A DNA stretch of 64,000 bases, taken from contig NZ_JAMPKJ010000021.1 in the NCBI RefSeq assembly GCF_039962115.1, forward strand, positions 1-64,000, written 5' to 3'. Each line of letters opens with the position of its first letter. Positions within the stretch are counted from its first letter, which is position 1. Of this stretch, positions 52,846 through 61,594 are shown one piece after another. The notes beneath the pieces were generated by a model. It made no database searches, was not told where the DNA came from, and saw only the letters and a program-made list of their open reading frames with translations. A program made the position numbers and the translations under genes. Origin of the DNA: Funiculus sociatus GB2-C1. GTDB lineage: Bacteria; Cyanobacteriota; Cyanobacteriia; Cyanobacteriales; FACHB-T130.

Positions 52846-53823
52846 CTACTCGCCTTTAATTGCGGGTGGTTTTCTCTCGACTCCGCTAATTTTCAGCACG
52901 TCGGTGAAGGTGGCGCAGTAATTCGGCAGACCAAAGGTAGTCGGATTTACGGGATCTTGGTAGGTGAAATTACGGTAGCGCAAGCAAAATCGATCCCAAG
53001 GTGCCATCTGAATGCGGAACAAGACAATCAATAAATCGGCAAGTGAGAGAGTCAAAGGCACGCGGAAATAAATCTTTTTATCCAGATAGGCGCAGACTTC
53101 CTCTACGGCTTGATTTGCCGTCAGCGCTTCCTGTCCCAAAACTAACTGTCGTGGTTCTCCAGGTTTTGGGGGATTGTCGATGAGGTGTTGCACCACAGTT
53201 GCAATATCCCGCGCATGGATAAAGTGGAAGCTGCCATCGGCTTTGAAAAAGCGAATCATGTCTATCCACTTTGCTACTCCTGGTAAACCGGAGGAAAGGT
53301 GGGAGTAAGGTTTGTTGGTATCTCCTCCCAGTACCAGGGTGGGAAACAGGGTGGTGATGCGGGGTGCGATCGCTAGTTTCGATAACCGCTGCAAGCAGTC
53401 ATACTTAGAACGGATATAGTCTGTCCCCAGTTGTGACGCTTCCTTGAGTGGTTTGTTGGAACGGTCGAGGACGCTAGCGGTGGAAAAGTAAATTACTTGT
53501 TTGCACACTGCTGGGTCAAGCAGGTTCAACAACCGGATGGTTTTGATAACGTTAACATCAAACACCTCTTGCGACCCGCCCCAAGCGGTAGCTGCCAAAA
53601 CTGCAACATCCATTGTCTTGAGCAAATCGCCTATTCGCTCAACTTCTCGCAGGTCATAATGCAGGATGGTAACGCCCGGTCTTGCTTCGTAGTCAATTCC
53701 CAGTTTATTTGGGTTTCTGACCAGCAGATACAGCTCGTGTTCTGTGTTTTGAATCAGGCTTTCGCTAATGTAGTGACCAATGCAGCCACTCGCACCAGTC
53801 ACCAAAATCCGCTTCGGGGTCAT
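52846..53823 (-). CDS. NAD-dependent epimerase/dehydratase (SDR)
   Basis: An extended SDR of 325 residues. The Rossmann motif is ILVTGASGCIGHYI (GxxGxxG). The catalytic Ser/Tyr region is FSTASVLDRS ... YIRSKYDC (YxxxK), and FIHARDIATVVQHLID is the conserved C-terminal motif. The substrate is not evident; sugar nucleotide or other carbonyl compound. Its start lies downstream of hemE across an STRR. Confidence 0.86.
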   Translation of the reverse strand: MTPKRILVTGASGCIGHYISESLIQNTEHELYLLVRNPNKLGIDYEARPGVTILHYDLREVERIGDLLKTMDVAVLAATAWGGSQEVFDVNVIKTIRLLNLLDPAVCKQVIYFSTASVLDRSNKPLKEASQLGTDYIRSKYDCLQRLSKLAIAPRITTLFPTLVLGGDTNKPYSHLSSGLPGVAKWIDMIRFFKADGSFHFIHARDIATVVQHLIDNPPKPGEPRQLVLGQEALTANQAVEEVCAYLDKKIYFRVPLTLSLADLLIVLFRIQMAPWDRFCLRYRNFTYQDPVNPTTFGLPNYCATFTDVLKISGVERKPPAIKGE

Positions 53824-53837
53824 AAGGAGTTAGTCAT

Positions 53838-53905
53838 TAGTAAGTTGCTAAGAGCTAAGAGCTAATCGTGAAGCTATTAGCTCTTAGCTATTAGCTCTTA
53901 GCTGA
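53838..53905. repeat. STRR block at the end of hemE
   Basis: Tandem GCTAAGA and TTAGCTA/TTAGCTC heptamers in inverted orientation. The right part encodes SAKS and the stop of hemE (53891-53893). Confidence 0.85.
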
Positions 53906-54937
53906 TTTGGCAGTTTCAAAGAAGAATGCCACGTTTTCTTCGGGGGTGCTGGGTAAAACTCCGTGACCGAGGTTCATGATATGACCTTTTTTCCCGGCTT
54001 TGCGAATCGTGTCTAAAATGCGATCGCGTATGAACTCTTTCGAGCCAAATAAGGCGCACGGGTCCATATTTCCCTGCACTCCCATATCTGAGCCAAGTCT
54101 TGCCCTTGCTTGAGCCATATCCACCGTCCAGTCTACGCTGACGATATCTACGCCGGATTGTGCCATGCGCTCGAGTATCCCAGCACTGCCATTAATGTAT
54201 AGGATCAGTGGGGTATCTGGATGATTTGCCTTCACCTGCTTGACAACTTGCTGTTGATATGGTAAAGCAAAAGTTTCGTAGTCTTGAGGACTGAGTTGCC
54301 CCGCCCAAGAGTCGAACATCTGAACAACTTGAGCGCCGCAGTCGATTTGGTAGCGGACGTAAGTAGCAATCGAGTCTGCTAATTTGCTCAAAAATTTATG
54401 CAGCATTGCTGGTTCTGTGAAAGCCATGCTCTTGATAATCGTGTAGTCTTTCGAGCTTTTGCCTTCAATTGCATACGCCGCCAGCGTCCAAGGCGCACCG
54501 ACAAAACCTAGCACAGTTGCCTTATTTCCGACTTCTTGACGCAAAGTTTGCAAAATTTCGCGGATGAAAGGCAGAGATTCCTCAGGTTCCAGGGGATGCA
54601 GTTTATCGATTTGCTCCAAAGAGCGGATGGGCGGATCGATTACTGGGCCACGACTTTCGATGATATCAAAGGGAATGCCGAGTCCCGGCAGGGGGGTTAA
54701 GATATCGGAAAATAAAATTACCCCGTCTGGCTCAAAGGCGCGAAACGGTTGTAGCGAGATTTCGATAGCGAGTTCTGCTTTTTCAGAGCGATCGCGGAAC
54801 GCGGGATACTTATCTCTTAAATCCCGATAAGCTTTCATATATCTACCCGCCTGCCGCATCATCCACACTGGCGGACGGTCTAAAACTTCTCCACGAGCTG
54901 CCCGCAGCAGATACGGTACTTGGGTTGCAACGGTCAT
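53891..54937 (-). CDS. hemE: Uroporphyrinogen decarboxylase
   Basis: HemE removes four carboxyl groups from uroporphyrinogen III to give coproporphyrinogen III, on the path to heme and chlorophyll. The 348 residues begin with [27 protein letters not shown] (signature 1 with the catalytic Arg/Asp region), with [13 protein letters not shown] (signature 2) and GVDIVSVDW. The end, SAKSAKS, is encoded by repeats. Confidence 0.97.
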   Translation of the reverse strand: MTVATQVPYLLRAARGEVLDRPPVWMMRQAGRYMKAYRDLRDKYPAFRDRSEKAELAIEISLQPFRAFEPDGVILFSDILTPLPGLGIPFDIIESRGPVIDPPIRSLEQIDKLHPLEPEESLPFIREILQTLRQEVGNKATVLGFVGAPWTLAAYAIEGKSSKDYTIIKSMAFTEPAMLHKFLSKLADSIATYVRYQIDCGAQVVQMFDSWAGQLSPQDYETFALPYQQQVVKQVKANHPDTPLILYINGSAGILERMAQSGVDIVSVDWTVDMAQARARLGSDMGVQGNMDPCALFGSKEFIRDRILDTIRKAGKKGHIMNLGHGVLPSTPEENVAFFFETAKSAKS

Positions 54938-55089
54938 CTACACTTCACCTAAAGACTTTATTAAACACATTCGTTTAGCTTATCACTCTCGGATGGACGT
55001 TTAGACTATTTCCGCTCTCGACAACCCAAAATCTACAATCTCTATTCGCCACTAGCCTTTGACAGACTAGCAGCTAATCCCCCTTTTTT

Positions 55090-55380
55090 TTACCTAACCA
55101 AGCAGACGCCACCGATTTCCACCGTGCATTGCTGCTGTTTTCTAGCAGCTTCTAGGGTGCGAGAGTTGGGGTTATAGCTGTACTCGCCTGCGGGGAAAAC
55201 GCGGTTGGGATTGGCACAGTATGTATACGTTTGTCCGCCTTCGAGATAAGACACGACAACTAAAGAAGTCTTTGCAGCCGGACAATTCTCCATAACTGTC
55301 AATCCAAAGTCTTTTTCTAGGCGTTGTTTTCTGGTATCTGTGACTGTGGCTTGAGTAGTTGGGTTTTGAGTTGCAACCAT
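55090..55380 (-). CDS. Small repeat-related hypothetical protein
   Basis: A 96-residue protein with four cysteines and the unit GQTYTYCANPNRVFPAGEYSY. Directly upstream and in frame with it (55383-55460) is a second, start-less copy of the same unit, so the gene may have lost its first repeat. No family recognised. Location and role unknown; there is no clear signal peptide. Confidence 0.55.
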   Translation of the reverse strand: MVATQNPTTQATVTDTRKQRLEKDFGLTVMENCPAAKTSLVVVSYLEGGQTYTYCANPNRVFPAGEYSYNPNSRTLEAARKQQQCTVEIGGVCLVR

Positions 55381-55382
55381 TC

Positions 55383-55505
55383 TTGGTTTTAGCTCAGCGC
55401 TGCTAATGTCATAGTTATATTCTCCTGCTTTGACAAAGCGGTTGGGATTGGCACAGTAAGTATACGTTTGACCGCAAAGGTTGTCGCGAGTGTTTGAAAA
55501 AACTT
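55383..55505 (-). pseudogene. Start-less repeat unit fused upstream of the small gene
   Basis: The minus-strand frame reads GQTYTYCANPNRFVKAGEYN and continues without a stop into the ATG of the next gene. A TAA at its 5' end and no ATG, GTG or TTG mean it cannot start on its own. It duplicates a unit of the downstream gene. Confidence 0.55.
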
Positions 55506-55521
55506 ACCGGACATTATTTTG

Positions 55522-56487
55522 TCATCTCCCATTAAGCAAAACTTCTTCATACTGGGATCGTAAGCTTAAAATACCTCTGTCTGCGTCTAGTAAACCGAGT
55601 ATTCCTATAGGTAGAGCTGCGTTGCAACCATCGTGACCAAAAGGGAGATCGGAGACAATCGGAATGTTGAGAAGAGACAAGCGATCGCGCAAAACTTCCT
55701 CAATTGTCAAACTAGGAATATTAGGCGGAGCCTCGCATCGGCTAAAGCGTCCCAAAGCAATTCCTCGAACTTTCTTAAAAGCGCCAGAAAGTCGCCATTG
55801 GGTCAGCAATCTGTCGATGCGGTAAGGAACTTCAGTGACATCTTCCAGTGCCAAAATAACGCCATCAAGTTCAGGTTGTATCGGTGTGTTTAAAAAATGC
55901 GTCGCTACTGTCAGATTTGCTGGTAGCAAAATGCCACTCACTTTACCACCACCCCAAGCTGTACCTTTCAACGGTTCTACAGAACGCCCTTCCACCAAAT
56001 CAAATAGTCGCTGTTTTGACCACTCAGGCTCAGCTGCAATCGTCGTCAACAGTGGCCCATGAACGCCTGCAATCCCCTCCTTGCTAAGACTCCATAGCAA
56101 GCCTGTAACGTCAGAAAAGCCGATTAACCACTTGGGATTGGGGATTGGGGATTGGGGATTGGGGATTGGGACTTGCTTGTCCCCGGCTTGCCAAGTCCAA
56201 TCTTCTAATAATCTGGCACTACCGTAACCACCTCTAGCACAGAGGATACCTTTGCATTCTGGGTCATGCCATGCTTTTTGCAACTGGCGACGACGGGTTT
56301 CATCTGTTCCAGCAAGGTAGCCATAGCGATCGCTCACATTATCATCTACTTTTACTTGATAGCCACGCGATCGCCATATCTCCACACCCTTTTCAAACGC
56401 CTCAACTTCACGCATTGCACCACTGGGGGCAATTACTCGTAGCAAATCCCCTGGTTGTAGGGCTGGTGGCAATTGGCAAAGATTCAT
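55522..56487 (-). CDS. ldcA: LD-carboxypeptidase (S66) with repeat insertion
   Basis: A 321-residue serine peptidase of family S66 that trims the terminal D-Ala from muropeptide tetrapeptides in cell-wall recycling. Signatures: VIAPSGAMREVEAFEKG, GILCARGGYGSARLLEDW, the nucleophile in WLIGFSDVTGLLW, and SDLPFGHDGCNAALPIG. Between GSARLLEDW and the nucleophile lies an in-frame Pro/Asn-rich stretch (IPNPQSPIPNP) encoded by a heptamer repeat. Whether it affects folding is unknown. Confidence 0.9.
   Translation of the reverse strand: MNLCQLPPALQPGDLLRVIAPSGAMREVEAFEKGVEIWRSRGYQVKVDDNVSDRYGYLAGTDETRRRQLQKAWHDPECKGILCARGGYGSARLLEDWTWQAGDKQVPIPNPQSPIPNPKWLIGFSDVTGLLWSLSKEGIAGVHGPLLTTIAAEPEWSKQRLFDLVEGRSVEPLKGTAWGGGKVSGILLPANLTVATHFLNTPIQPELDGVILALEDVTEVPYRIDRLLTQWRLSGAFKKVRGIALGRFSRCEAPPNIPSLTIEEVLRDRLSLLNIPIVSDLPFGHDGCNAALPIGILGLLDADRGILSLRSQYEEVLLNGR
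56134..56170. repeat. STRR inside ldcA
   Basis: Five tandem GGGATTG heptamers (37 bases) lie within the coding sequence without breaking the frame. Confidence 0.9.
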
Positions 56488-56544
56488 AATTGGGATGCCT
56501 AGACTCCGAAAAAAACTGTTTTAATCACCGAATAAACATAAGAA

Positions 56545-58326
56545 CTAACGACACCGATACAGTTGATACGGAACCCCGATCCGATAATGTTCAGTTTGCT
56601 CAATGTTACAAGTGTATTTATCAGAAAGGGCTAAATCTTGGGGATAATCCCTCCGCTTGAGTCCAGGGGCAACTACCCACAAGTTGAGCGGTTTTTCTAA
56701 AGGAGTTTGGATAACAGACAGATTTTGCCAAACTTTATCATAACCAGTTTTTCTGTCTAAGAAAGCAAAATATGCGTTTTCATTTTCAAGCGATCGCTTC
56801 AACTCTAAAGCGCCTATATTAGGTGTCCGTATTTTATCGAGTGCTAGTGCAAAGCTTAATCCCAACGCTACATCCTGGGAACTGTCGTATCCCACCACAA
56901 CCATCAACCCAGCATCAGGTTCTATGTTCATGTTCTGGGCGACTCGCTGCGGGTTGAAGGGTTTTTGAAAGGTTAGGTTAAAAACCACAAACACACAACT
57001 TATAAAGGAAACTAAAAAGTAAAATGTAAAGAAGCCATTCGCGTTTCTATATCCTGTTGCCTTTTTAACTTTTACTTTGCTCAGATGAATAGTAAAAATA
57101 GCTCCCAAAATAGCGCACATAGCTGGATAATAAACAAAGTTATAACGAGGAGCAATAGTGATATCTTTATCCAAAAGGTAGATAACAGCGAAGAATTGGA
57201 GCAGCACCCATAGGCTGAAAATAACAAAAGTTAAAATTGCCCAATAACGACCTGTATTAGTAATGACTTTTGACTCTACCCTGAAAGCATCAAAAATAAC
57301 GTATTTTAAGAGCCAAACACCAAATAGAAGCATCAGCACTCCATTTGTAACTGCAATCCAGAGGGGTTGATTTTCTACTGGTAGAGAAACTACCATCAAC
57401 AGCCAACCAGCAAGAGTTTGGTATAGGGGAGCAATATTATGTGGAGCAGGTAGCCAACTGGTTTCTGGACGGTTAAAATGTGCCATTAAAACTTGCAGCC
57501 ACGGCAGATAGAATAAAAAAGGCAAGCAAGCAAAGGCAAGAGGTAAAAATAAAAGTCTTATATTCTTAGTTTTGCCGCGCCCATCGTTAAAGGAAGTTGG
57601 GGATATTCCATGAAGCGTTGTAACTTGCATGAAAATGAGGGCGAAGAGTTGGGCGATGAAAGCGAGGATAAAAAAGTAGTGGACGTAGAAACCAATGCTG
57701 TTAAATATTCCCCAGGCTAGACAAACAAGGACTTGTGTTGAAATACCTTTTTCCCGGTTTTGCTGAATTTGAATTAATCCTAAAAGAGCTAAGGTAATTA
57801 GTAATACTGGCAAAGTATAGTGTCTTGCTTCTTGGGAAAGGTAAACTCCAAAAGGGGAAACAGCCATTATGGCGGCGGTAATTAAACCAGTGGTTCTGGA
57901 GAAAGCGACGCTACCCAGCCAGTAAATTGCCGCGATCGCAACTACTCCAAATATTGCTGGAAGCGATCGCACAGCCCACACCCATGACTTTAAAGCATCG
58001 GCATCAACTGAATTTAACCAGGAAAGCCAGCTGTGCATCAAGCAAAAAAATAAGGGAGGATGGGTAGACTGAGTAGCAAGTGTTTGTGCAATTTCCGACC
58101 ATGTGACTTCTGGGTTAAGGGTAAAAATTTGCTCTAATGTTGAGAGGGGAAAAGCCACATTTAGCGGTACGTCATCATAGGTGCGTCCTAAGCTAAATAA
58201 AGCCGTAATTACCTCATCTAACCAAAGAGGTTTTAGATCGAGATGCCAAAACCGCAAAGCAGCTCCCACACCAATTACCGCAGCCAGCGCTAAATAATGT
58301 AAAAAGAAATTAATAGATTGATTCAT
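56545..58326 (-). CDS. GT39-type membrane glycosyltransferase
   Basis: A polytopic protein of 593 residues with about ten or more hydrophobic spans. The first lumenal loop has the acidic motif PLWLDEVITALFS and the later THPPLFFCLMHSW, as in ArnT/PMT-family (GT39-like) transferases. It would move a sugar from a polyprenyl donor to an acceptor. A soluble C-terminal domain (~130 residues) follows. ATG 58326 is used; the frame is open to 58365 only through STRR sequence. Confidence 0.83.
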   Translation of the reverse strand: MNQSINFFLHYLALAAVIGVGAALRFWHLDLKPLWLDEVITALFSLGRTYDDVPLNVAFPLSTLEQIFTLNPEVTWSEIAQTLATQSTHPPLFFCLMHSWLSWLNSVDADALKSWVWAVRSLPAIFGVVAIAAIYWLGSVAFSRTTGLITAAIMAVSPFGVYLSQEARHYTLPVLLITLALLGLIQIQQNREKGISTQVLVCLAWGIFNSIGFYVHYFFILAFIAQLFALIFMQVTTLHGISPTSFNDGRGKTKNIRLLFLPLAFACLPFLFYLPWLQVLMAHFNRPETSWLPAPHNIAPLYQTLAGWLLMVVSLPVENQPLWIAVTNGVLMLLFGVWLLKYVIFDAFRVESKVITNTGRYWAILTFVIFSLWVLLQFFAVIYLLDKDITIAPRYNFVYYPAMCAILGAIFTIHLSKVKVKKATGYRNANGFFTFYFLVSFISCVFVVFNLTFQKPFNPQRVAQNMNIEPDAGLMVVVGYDSSQDVALGLSFALALDKIRTPNIGALELKRSLENENAYFAFLDRKTGYDKVWQNLSVIQTPLEKPLNLWVVAPGLKRRDYPQDLALSDKYTCNIEQTEHYRIGVPYQLYRCR

Positions 58327-58400
58327 GTTTGTCCGTTGTCCATTGCTAATTGCTCGCTTGTTCAAAAGCTATCAGCCATTAGCCATTAGCCATTAGCCAT
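58327..58400. repeat. STRR block between GT39 and helicase genes
   Basis: GTCCGTTGTCC-type units next to the GT39 start and four tandem GCCATTA heptamers next to the helicase start. It lies in a divergent promoter region. Confidence 0.85.
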
Positions 58401-58406
58401 CCTTCC

Positions 58407-60806
58407 ATGAACGACGATAATCTAATTTCACCCGATGGTACACCCCAGCCGTCTATTGCACCTGTGCGGGAGGAGGCGATGCTGCGACTCCGCGATGGGC
58501 TGCGGGAAGGGCAGCAAAGTATGGCTGACTGGCGTTCTGGTCCGTTGGCGGTTTCTGCTGTCCCTGGCGCAGGTAAATCAACGGGGATGGCAGTAGCAGC
58601 TGCTTTAGCGATCGCTCGCGAACAGCTGCATACGCGACGCTATTTAGTCATCGTCACCTTTACCCGCTCTGCTGCTGCTAATATCAAAGCAAAAATTCGT
58701 CAGTGTCTCCGGGAAGATTTACTGCTACCACAAACAGGTTTTATTGTCCATACTTTACACGGTTTGGCGCTGAATATTGCTACTCGCCATCCAGAGTTAT
58801 CGGGTTTGAATTTGGAAACGGCGACGGTGGTTTCTCCCAACCAAAGTCATCGGTTAATTCGAGACTGTGTAGAACGATGGATTTCTGCTAATCATGGGCG
58901 TTATGGGACGCTGCTAGAAGGCATTCAATTTGATGGGGAAGAAACTGAGCGGTTACGCCGTCAGGCAGTTTTACGGACTGAGGTGCTGCCTAGCATCGCC
59001 AACACAGTGATTCACGAAGCGAAAAGCTCTGGACTCTTGCCGCAAGATTTGTGGGCATTGGCAAGGCAGACACCGGATGATTATGGGATTTTGAGCGTAG
59101 CAGCTGGATTGTACGAGCAGTATCAAGCATTATTGCGATCGCGTGACTTAATTGACTACGACGAAATGATTTTAGGCGCACTGCGCGTACTGAAAAACGA
59201 CAGCGCCCGCCAATTGTGGCAAAATCAAGTTTTTGCCGTCTTTGAAGACGAAGCCCAAGACTCCAGCCCCCTCCAAAGTCAGCTGTTAGAAATTCTCGCT
59301 ACCACAGATTACCCAACCGCCTTAGATTCAAACCCCAGCGATGTATCCCATCTCTACAATCTTAATTTGGTGCGGGTGGGAGATCCTAACCAAGCCATCA
59401 ACTCCACCTTCACCCCAGCCGACCCAATTTATTTCCGGCGGTTCTGCGAAGATTGTCAGCACCTCAACCGCTTGGCAACAATGGATCAAGCTGGTCGTAG
59501 TACCCCCATTGTCATCGCCGCCGCTAACTTTGTTTTAGACTGGGTGAATCAACAATCGGCAGCAGTCAACCGACAACGAACAAGGGACAACAAACAACCA
59601 ACAGCCGAACTCCCCTTTCGTCAGCAAGAAATTCGCTCCGTTGATGCAGGCGATCCGCAAACTGATGCCAACCCTAGCGCCACAGGTCGGGGACTGGAAA
59701 TTTATAGTCCCCGCGATGTTTATCATACAGTCGAGTTAATAGGAGAGCGAGTTATTGAATTATTTGGGAAAACCCCAAATAGTCGGGCAGCTGTTTTGGT
59801 GCGGGAAAATCGGCAAGCCCGATTTGTTAAAGAGAAACTAGATTATCTGGAACGTCAGCACGATATTAAAGTGTTCGAGGTAGGAGAAAGCGATCGCCAC
59901 TCCCGCGTTCCTGCTGAAATCCTTGCCATGCTGCAATTTCTCGACCGCCCTCATTCCCCAGACTACTTAAAAGCCGCACTAGAAGTCCTCGTCAAACGCG
60001 AACTAATTCCCACCCAAGACCTGAACGCCCTCGCCACCTTTCCAGAGCAATTTCTCTATCCAGGCCCCCTCGACCCAGCACAGACACCACCAGTCCAGCA
60101 AGCGGCGCGTTACTGTCGCAGTTTACTTCGCGCCCGCCTAGAACTGCCGCAGTACCAACTGCCAACTTTCCTGGCGCTAACCTTAAAATACGGCCAATCC
60201 GAGCTAGCCACAGCAGATAAATTAGCAGAACGAATTGCGATCGCTACCTCTGGCAACAGTTCCATGAGCGCCACACTAGAGGTACTGAGCGAAATTGTAA
60301 ACTCGGAACGATTTGAACCCGTAGAAACCGAAGACACAGACGCTCGTTATATCCGTTCCGGTCAAGTCACCATCATCACCATGCACAAAGCCAAAGGGCT
60401 AGATTGGGATTACGTGTTTATCCCGTTTTTGCACGAGGATAGCATTCCTGGTAGCCCTTGGGTGCCAACAGCTGCCCAGTTTTTGGGTGATTTTACCTTA
60501 GCAGAAGTAGCTAGGGCGCAAATTCGCGCCCATCTCCACGGTCAAGTACCGCCAGTAGCACCCCTCGCCTGGGAACAAGCAGGACAACTCAAAGCCGCAG
60601 AAGAATTCCGCCTCCTCTATGTAGCCATGACACGGGCAAAGCGCCTACTCTGGATGTCCGCCTCCCAAAAAGGCCCTTTCCGCTGGAACACCTTCAACTG
60701 GAGCCATCAAGACAGCTTACAGGAGAAAAAACCTTGCCCGGTTATACCCGCTTTGAAGAGTCAGTTTCCGAAATCGGTTGTCACCTTATCTAGGATGCGG
60801 AGTTAA
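58407..60806 (+). CDS. UvrD/Rep-like DNA helicase
   Basis: A superfamily 1A helicase of 799 residues. Motifs: Walker A SAVPGAGKST (residues about 48-57), Ia VTFTRSAAANIKAK, II VFEDEAQDSSPLQ, III VRVGDPNQAI, V TIITMHKAKGLDWDYVFIP and VI RLLYVAMTRAKRLLWMS. It is likely a 3'-5' translocase in repair or recombination. No nuclease domain is seen. Residues about 383-400 are encoded by an in-frame STRR. The 3' end overlaps the PEP-CTERM gene by 17 bases, in convergent orientation. Confidence 0.93.
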   Translation: MNDDNLISPDGTPQPSIAPVREEAMLRLRDGLREGQQSMADWRSGPLAVSAVPGAGKSTGMAVAAALAIAREQLHTRRYLVIVTFTRSAAANIKAKIRQCLREDLLLPQTGFIVHTLHGLALNIATRHPELSGLNLETATVVSPNQSHRLIRDCVERWISANHGRYGTLLEGIQFDGEETERLRRQAVLRTEVLPSIANTVIHEAKSSGLLPQDLWALARQTPDDYGILSVAAGLYEQYQALLRSRDLIDYDEMILGALRVLKNDSARQLWQNQVFAVFEDEAQDSSPLQSQLLEILATTDYPTALDSNPSDVSHLYNLNLVRVGDPNQAINSTFTPADPIYFRRFCEDCQHLNRLATMDQAGRSTPIVIAAANFVLDWVNQQSAAVNRQRTRDNKQPTAELPFRQQEIRSVDAGDPQTDANPSATGRGLEIYSPRDVYHTVELIGERVIELFGKTPNSRAAVLVRENRQARFVKEKLDYLERQHDIKVFEVGESDRHSRVPAEILAMLQFLDRPHSPDYLKAALEVLVKRELIPTQDLNALATFPEQFLYPGPLDPAQTPPVQQAARYCRSLLRARLELPQYQLPTFLALTLKYGQSELATADKLAERIAIATSGNSSMSATLEVLSEIVNSERFEPVETEDTDARYIRSGQVTIITMHKAKGLDWDYVFIPFLHEDSIPGSPWVPTAAQFLGDFTLAEVARAQIRAHLHGQVPPVAPLAWEQAGQLKAAEEFRLLYVAMTRAKRLLWMSASQKGPFRWNTFNWSHQDSLQEKKPCPVIPALKSQFPKSVVTLSRMRS
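59553..59602. repeat. STRR inside the helicase gene
   Basis: Heptamer-like CAGTCAA-CCGACAA-CGAACAA-GGGACAA-CAAACAA units in frame, encoding a Gln/Asn/Arg-rich insertion. Confidence 0.75.
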
Positions 60807-61530
60807 TTTGCTTGCGCTTCATTACTTTCGTTGCACCCAAAGCACCAAAGGCTAATAAACCCAACACTGAAGCAGGTTCGGGAACCGGAGTGGTTTGAGT
60901 GGCAGCTTGATAAGTCAAGTTGTCAAATCCAACTGAACCTGTGTTGCTGAAATCTATAACTGCCCGTTTTACTGAAGTTCCGCTGTAGGCAAAAGTTTTA
61001 CCCAGAACAGCCGCTCTTATCGGAGAGGGGAAAATGCCGATTATGTCTTCATCCAGAAGCACCTGCTGGATGCTAATAGAACTTAACGCCTCATTAAAGA
61101 GTTCAATAGTAAATGTAGGCATAGGCGGAAATGGAGAATAATTTACTAGGCTTGCCACGTCGAACATAAGTTCTGCCGTCGGTATGGTGAAGTCAAGTGT
61201 AAGGATACCAGGGGCATCGGTTGCTAAGACGGGGGGTGATAAATCCAAGTTATAGAGTAGAGTTCCTGGCGGGCGACCTGCTATTTCTGATAGATCCCAA
61301 GTTCTTACAACATTGTAGGTGGCAGCAGTTGAGTCTATTCCATCTACCTTGAAATCAAAGGTGACTCCCTTAAAACTTAAATCATCTACTGGTTGAGTCG
61401 GTAGCTCATCAAAAGTTAATTTGGTCAATGTAGCAGCCTGCACACTTTCAGGTGCCATCAGCGTAGATAAAGAAACTGAGCAGATTGTGCTGAAGGTTAA
61501 GGCTGAAAATGTTTCTCTTAAGGTAGCCAT
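60790..61530 (-). CDS. PEP-CTERM exported protein
   Basis: A 246-residue exported protein. It has an N-terminal signal peptide, a beta-rich middle (TLTLDFTIPTAELMFDVAS) and a C-terminal sorting signal: PVPEPASVLGLLAFGALGA, then MKRKQ. Proteins of this type are handled by exosortase and placed at the cell surface or in exopolysaccharide. Chosen start ATG 61530. No enzyme motif recognised. Confidence 0.87.
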   Translation of the reverse strand: MATLRETFSALTFSTICSVSLSTLMAPESVQAATLTKLTFDELPTQPVDDLSFKGVTFDFKVDGIDSTAATYNVVRTWDLSEIAGRPPGTLLYNLDLSPPVLATDAPGILTLDFTIPTAELMFDVASLVNYSPFPPMPTFTIELFNEALSSISIQQVLLDEDIIGIFPSPIRAAVLGKTFAYSGTSVKRAVIDFSNTGSVGFDNLTYQAATQTTPVPEPASVLGLLAFGALGATKVMKRKQINSAS

Positions 61531-61594
61531 ACGAGTTATTTCTCCAAAAGTTATAAGTTGATAAAAGTGCAATGCGATCGCATACGATCAGTCG

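Noticed and set aside
58327-58365. TTG start for the GT39 protein
   Set aside because: The extra residues are encoded by repeat units; ATG 58326 precedes the first membrane span.
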